A program made the position numbers and the translations under genes. Positions 60,791-64,000 of a stretch of 64,000 nucleotides of DNA are shown piece after piece. This DNA is from Vreelandella alkaliphila (GTDB lineage: Bacteria; Pseudomonadota; Gammaproteobacteria; Pseudomonadales; Halomonadaceae), in NCBI RefSeq assembly GCF_016107625.1, contig NZ_JABASV010000007.1:165120-229119 (forward strand), written 5' to 3'. The notes beneath the pieces were generated by a model. It worked only from the letters and a program-made list of their open reading frames with translations, did not search any database and was not told the DNA's origin. The number at the start of each line of letters is the position of its first letter. The first letter of the stretch is position 1.

Positions 60791-61600
60791 ATGACGGCTT
60801 ACACCCTAGAAGAGCGGCTGGCGCTGGCAGTGCGTATTGCGGAGGAGGCAGGCGATATGATTCGCCGCGCCCGCGAACAGCAAGACTTCAGTCAACGTTT
60901 AAAAGCCGGCATTGAGCTGGTTACCGATGTTGATGTGGCAGTTGATACGCTAATTAGCCAGCGCCTGGAGGAGCATTTTCCTGGTGAAGCGAGGCTGAGT
61001 GAAGAACTAAGCCCTGAGCGTGCGCTGCATACCCCCGCCGAGCAGCTGTGGGTGGTAGATCCTATCGATGGAACCGTCAACTTTGCCCAAGGCCTGCGCC
61101 ATGTGGCGGTGTCGATTGGCTGGATAGAGAACGGCATCGGTAAAGTAGGCGTGGTTCACGCGCCTTTCTTGGGTGATACCTTCAGTGCCGCGCAAGGATT
61201 AGGTGCGTACTGCAATCAGCAACCAATCAAACCGAGTGATGCTGATACGCTTGAAAGCACTCTGGTGGCTACCGGTTTTCCCTACGATAAACAGGCTCGC
61301 AAACAGCTTCTACCACGTTTGGAAGCCGTGTTGGTGAACTGTCAGGATGTTCGTCGCAATGGCGCAGCTGCGATTGACCTCTGTGATGTCGCCTGCGGCC
61401 GCTTAGACGCGTATTACGAAAGCGTTTCACCATGGGACTTTGTCGCGGGTTGGGTCATTGCTCGCGAAGCAGGCGCGAAAGTAGGCCACTTAACTGAGGT
61501 ACCTGACGGCGTGCCAGTTGACCTCTACCCAGAGCAACTGCTCGTCACAACGCCCAAGGTATATGATGCCATGGCATCGCTACTTAAGAGCATCGATTAA
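60791..61600 (+). CDS. Inositol monophosphatase family protein (SuhB-like)
   Basis: A 269-residue phosphatase of the inositol monophosphatase superfamily. Metal ligands appear in the LSEEL region, DPIDGTVNF and WDFVAGWVIAREAGA. AAGGAG precedes the ATG. E. coli SuhB also acts in rRNA antitermination; a second suhB paralogue is common in such genomes, so I give no gene symbol. It precedes the tRNA-Pro gene. Confidence 0.88.
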   Translation: MTAYTLEERLALAVRIAEEAGDMIRRAREQQDFSQRLKAGIELVTDVDVAVDTLISQRLEEHFPGEARLSEELSPERALHTPAEQLWVVDPIDGTVNFAQGLRHVAVSIGWIENGIGKVGVVHAPFLGDTFSAAQGLGAYCNQQPIKPSDADTLESTLVATGFPYDKQARKQLLPRLEAVLVNCQDVRRNGAAAIDLCDVACGRLDAYYESVSPWDFVAGWVIAREAGAKVGHLTEVPDGVPVDLYPEQLLVTTPKVYDAMASLLKSID

Positions 61601-61641
61601 GTGCAAGCGGCAACCAATTGAAAAGAAAGCGCAAAAAGAGC

Positions 61642-61670
61642 TTTTCATTTGGTTAAGAAAGCGCTAGTAT
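61642..61670 (+). promoter_or_regulatory. Possible promoter of tRNA-Pro
   Basis: TTTTCA (61642-61647) and TAGTAT (61665-61670) with a 17-base spacer, followed by a GC-rich ACGCACCGTC discriminator, as is usual for stable RNA genes. Each box matches four of six consensus bases. Confidence 0.4.
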
Positions 61671-61726
61671 ACGCACCGTCTTGAGGCAAACGATGTTGGT
61701 TAACATTCGTTGCCAATCCAAGATAT

Positions 61727-61803
61727 CGGAGTGTGGCGCAGCTTGGTAGCGCGTTGCAATGGGGTTGCAAAGGTCGCAGGTTCGAATCCTGTCACTCCGA
61801 CCA
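61727..61803 (+). tRNA. tRNA-Pro (anticodon GGG)
   Basis: A 77-base gene with acceptor stem CGGAGTG/CACTCCG, discriminator A, encoded CCA at 61801-61803, D-loop TTGGTAGC, and anticodon loop ATGGGGT giving GGG at 61761-61763. T-loop TTCGAAT is standard. The integrase gene 0.9 kb downstream makes its 3' end a likely attachment site. Confidence 0.96.
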
Positions 61804-61885
61804 AAGAATTCAAGGACTTGTAGGTTATCAAAAGCTAACAGCTCTCTAGCTAATATCTAATGATCCTGCCTTAGTCCGCAATTGG

Positions 61886-61925
61886 CCCTTTCGGTATGAC
61901 ACCTCGTCACGCTGAAAGGGTTTTT
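61886..61925 (+). terminator. Terminator downstream of tRNA-Pro
   Basis: CCCTTTC (61886-61892) pairs with GAAAGGG (61914-61920) across a longer loop, followed by TTTTT. It is convergent with the small gene at 61931 and so could also serve that gene. Confidence 0.6.
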
Positions 61926-61930
61926 CTGTA

Positions 61931-62254
61931 TTAACGACAACGGTCTATGTAAACACGCATTAGTTGTTTGCGATCACTGGATTGGAGTAGTTTTTCCACA
62001 TAAGCATCCAAGGCCGGGATAAGATCGTGGTAGTATAAGCTTTGGCCATCTTCGCTTGCACGGTCAATTGCTAGATCCAGCCAATTCCGCACACCCGGTT
62101 CATCCTTATACATTACCCTTACCGCTGCGCAGGCTACATAATCATCGACGGTTGTAGGGGAGCGCATTGAATATATAGCCATTGGCACAATCAAGAAAAA
62201 AGCCCATACTGCCCCAAATTTGAAAACTTTCTGCAACAACATTTTAAGAGCCAT
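61931..62254 (-). CDS. Small membrane-anchored or exported protein, unknown
   Basis: A 107-residue protein with one N-terminal hydrophobic segment (about residues 13-31) and a helical charged remainder with cysteines in CAAVRV and at DRC near the end. Not recognised. The ATG at 62254 has AAGGA directly abutting it, and an ATG at 62242 has the same motif 12 bases away, so the start is uncertain. Lies between tRNA-Pro and the integrase and may be accessory. Confidence 0.5.
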   Translation of the reverse strand: MALKMLLQKVFKFGAVWAFFLIVPMAIYSMRSPTTVDDYVACAAVRVMYKDEPGVRNWLDLAIDRASEDGQSLYYHDLIPALDAYVEKLLQSSDRKQLMRVYIDRCR

Positions 62255-62416
62255 TCCTTTCTACTCTGGTGTGTTGTCAAAACCTCAGAGCGAATTGTGC
62301 ATGTGTTTTTTTCTATAGTGTTCGATATTTGCGTATATGTCACGAGAGTGTAAGCAAAAATGATGGTATAAACCCTGCAACAGTTTGATCGAAGACAGCT
62401 TATACGAGATTTTAAA

Positions 62417-62635
62417 TTGATTATTTCAGTTCAAACGGCAGAGAAACAACTTCACTCCCTCATCGAGAAGGCGCTTGCAGGGGAAGAGATCAATATCACG
62501 TTGGATGGAAAATCTTACGTTCAGCTTGTGCCCTTCAAGGTAATCGACGGCGCTAAACAGCTGTATGGTTGCATGAAAGGCGAGATTGATTATGTTGAGG
62601 GATGGGATGCTCCGCTCGATGGCATGAATAACTGA
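62417..62635 (+). CDS. Phd/YefM-like antitoxin, no toxin gene visible
   Basis: A 72-residue protein with the Phd/VapB-like N-terminal pattern (ISVQTAEKQLHSLIEKALAGEEINITLDGKSYVQLVPF). The C-terminus ends in an Asp-rich toxin-binding-like tail. It starts with TTG and a weak ribosome site. In intact systems a PIN-domain or other toxin gene follows directly; here a terminator and then the opposite-strand integrase follow, so the toxin seems lost or never present. Confidence 0.6.
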   Translation: MIISVQTAEKQLHSLIEKALAGEEINITLDGKSYVQLVPFKVIDGAKQLYGCMKGEIDYVEGWDAPLDGMNN

Positions 62636-62636
62636 G

Positions 62637-62673
62637 CCTCTGCTCTTGGCTCTTGATAGCACTAGAGCAGAGG
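62637..62673. terminator. Terminator-like inverted repeat between antitoxin and integrase
   Basis: CCTCTGCTCT (62637-62646) pairs perfectly with AGAGCAGAGG (62664-62673) over a 17-base loop. No long T-run. It lies between two convergent genes. Confidence 0.6.
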
Positions 62674-62685
62674 TTGTTGAGGTCT

Positions 62686-63933
62686 TCAGTATTTGAATGG
62701 CGGTTTTGCTTTGGCGGGACGATTCAAAGCATCTAGAGCGTTGCGGATGTGGTCTGCCGTTAAGTGGCCGTAGTGCTCTATGGTCGTTGCAATATCTCTA
62801 TGCCCCATTAGCTTCATAACAGTCATCAAATCGGCCCCTGACATAATGAGCTGGGATGCAAAATTGTGGCGCAGCGTATATAGGTCAAGGTTTTCATCTA
62901 ACCCCCCAAATTTTTTGACAGCTGCCCAAGGATGTCGTCCTAGGGCACTGGCAGATAAGCGGCGGCCGGTTTTAGGTGACGGAAAGACATAGCCAGTTCT
63001 TTGCCGCCCGTTTTGCTCCCACCAAGCCTGCAAAACCTCCAAGAGTGGTTCCGAAATAGGGAAGCTGGTTGGTCGTATGCTGTGGTGTGCTGTTTTCTCA
63101 ATGACCTTGGTAATAATTTGTGTTTCAAAATTTACGTTCTCCCAGCGTAATCCATAGACATCACCTGGACGAAAACCAGCATGGTAGATAACGAGAATTG
63201 CCGGAACCACATAGTCGACATAGGTCAGATGATCCCAGTCGGGAAGGTGACGGTTAGATTTTTTCGCACGTGAACGTCGCCGCATGTCCTTCCGGTCTTG
63301 GGTATAGATGGCAAGCCCCCTAAAGAGTCCGTCGATTTCTCTGTCCGTTAAAGCACGGCGGGAGCGGATAGCATCAATACCTTGATCATCCCCAGCGACT
63401 GGTCTCTTAAGCCTTACATTCTTGATTGGGTTCTCATGTATGAATTTTTCTTCAACTGCGATGTTAAGCATATTTTGAAGCACATCGTAGGAACGTTTGA
63501 TGGTGAGAAACGCTAAGCCTGTTTTTTCAAGCTCATGGTGCCACCTAGTTACGTCAGCCTTGCTGAGTTCAGGCATGCGTTTCTGATACCAGGGCTTAAA
63601 ATGACGATCAAGTCTTTCAAGGTCTTCGTTGCCTCGTTTCATACGCTCTTTGTGTGGCCGATAAACGGTATCAAGGAATACTTTGATAATCGTTGCATCC
63701 TGCAGGCGTTGTTGTTCTTCGATATGCTTTTGAGCCTTGATGGCGGCATCTTCTTCGAGCCTAGGCTCTATTCCTTTGGCCAGTCCCAGCGACATTTTTT
63801 TTGCGATTTCTCTGGCTTCGTCAGCAGATACAGATGGGTATCGGCCAATCTTCATGACCGGCCGCTTGGAAGTCAGTTTTGAGCGGTAGCGAAACGAGAA
63901 CGTTATGAGGTCACGTCTGTAAATTGTGCACAT
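62686..63933 (-). CDS. Tyrosine recombinase (integrase), possibly N-terminally truncated
   Basis: A 415-residue P4-like integrase. The N-terminus is only the second half of the arm-binding DUF4102 domain (FSFRYRSKLTSKRPVMKIGRYPSVSADEAREIAKKMS), then a SAM-like core-binding domain, then the catalytic domain with R in HAGFRPGDVYGL, LYTLRHNFAS (tyrosine where many have histidine), GHRDIATTIEHYGHL with the nucleophile tyrosine. Upstream in the same frame ten codons (NIRGDSISGF) fit the missing half, but a TAA at 63964-63966 stops them and no ribosome site precedes the ATG. It reads toward tRNA-Pro. Confidence 0.8.
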   Translation of the reverse strand: MCTIYRRDLITFSFRYRSKLTSKRPVMKIGRYPSVSADEAREIAKKMSLGLAKGIEPRLEEDAAIKAQKHIEEQQRLQDATIIKVFLDTVYRPHKERMKRGNEDLERLDRHFKPWYQKRMPELSKADVTRWHHELEKTGLAFLTIKRSYDVLQNMLNIAVEEKFIHENPIKNVRLKRPVAGDDQGIDAIRSRRALTDREIDGLFRGLAIYTQDRKDMRRRSRAKKSNRHLPDWDHLTYVDYVVPAILVIYHAGFRPGDVYGLRWENVNFETQIITKVIEKTAHHSIRPTSFPISEPLLEVLQAWWEQNGRQRTGYVFPSPKTGRRLSASALGRHPWAAVKKFGGLDENLDLYTLRHNFASQLIMSGADLMTVMKLMGHRDIATTIEHYGHLTADHIRNALDALNRPAKAKPPFKY

Positions 63934-64000
63934 AAAACCACTAATTGAATCGCCCCGGATATTTTAGACACCCGTTAGGCTCTTAAAGTAACGCCTTTCA

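Noticed and set aside
1..64000. Copies of the E. coli Ter core for the Tus-like protein
   Set aside because: None seen by eye; a divergent Tus may use another site, so absence is not informative.
1..64000. CRISPR arrays, rRNA genes and insertion sequences
   Set aside because: No regularly spaced repeats, rRNA segments or transposase genes were seen.
61804..64000. Second copy of the tRNA-Pro 3' end as right attachment site
   Set aside because: Scanned by eye for TCGAATCC and CACTCCGACCA; none found before the window ends.

Overview
The window looks like a chromosomal segment of a moderately halophilic gammaproteobacterium, most likely Halomonas or a close relative (Vreelandella). The basis is gene order and gene type: a gyrA-serC-pheA-tyrA/aroA-cmk-rpsA block with fused TyrA-AroA, an accB-accC-prmA-dusB-fis-purH block, an rnfABCDGE-nth operon, a pyrophosphate-dependent phosphofructokinase, and an MvaT-type H-NS protein. 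I ran no database search, so the genus is an inference.

Layout. Positions 1-793 are the edge of a probable integrated element: the N-terminal part of a tyrosine integrase faces away from a tRNA-Leu(UAG) gene. Positions 880-5683 hold comF, srkA, an unknown exported protein, folE and gabD. On the minus strand from 13953 to 5798 lie dsbD, accB, accC, prmA, dusB, fis and purH (disulfide transfer, fatty acid initiation, ribosome and tRNA modification, purine synthesis). Positions 14171-20703 hold ppa, a degenerate phosphatase/kinase fusion, pfp, rnt, argG and a HlyU-like gene. Positions 20734-27267 form a signalling cluster: a stand-alone receiver, a membrane protein that looks like a histidine kinase body fused to a DEDDh exonuclease, a tiny membrane protein and an SLC5-type sensor kinase are all coupled on the minus strand, with a nucleotidyltransferase-like gene converging on them. 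Positions 27421-29171 hold a bacterial homologue of the queuosine mannosyltransferase family, then nth. From 36040 to 29187 a CHASE4-type diguanylate cyclase runs into rnfABCDGE. Positions 36133-41507 hold metG, a small unknown gene, a PlsC-like acyltransferase, rdgC and a thioesterase.

Positions 41661-51462 carry gyrA, aromatic amino acid and serine synthesis, cmk and rpsA, nearly all overlapping or a few bases apart. Positions 51748-53751 hold mvaT, an AraC-type regulator and an unknown gene. From 59467 to 53779 the minus strand carries pilB, pilC, pilD, coaE, yacG and a Tus-like gene; pilA diverges at 59682. CigR-like and inositol monophosphatase genes follow. From tRNA-Pro(GGG) at 61727 the window enters a second accessory edge with a small unknown gene, an unpaired Phd-like antitoxin and an apparently N-terminally shortened tyrosine recombinase.

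Most of the window is conserved housekeeping DNA. The least ordinary parts are the sensor/exonuclease operon, the phosphatase/kinase fusion whose two catalytic centres both look damaged, the cyclase coupled to rnf, the Tus-like gene, and the two tRNA-linked element edges. Start codons were chosen from ribosome binding sites and family lengths. Terminators were read by eye as GC-rich inverted repeats with a T-run.
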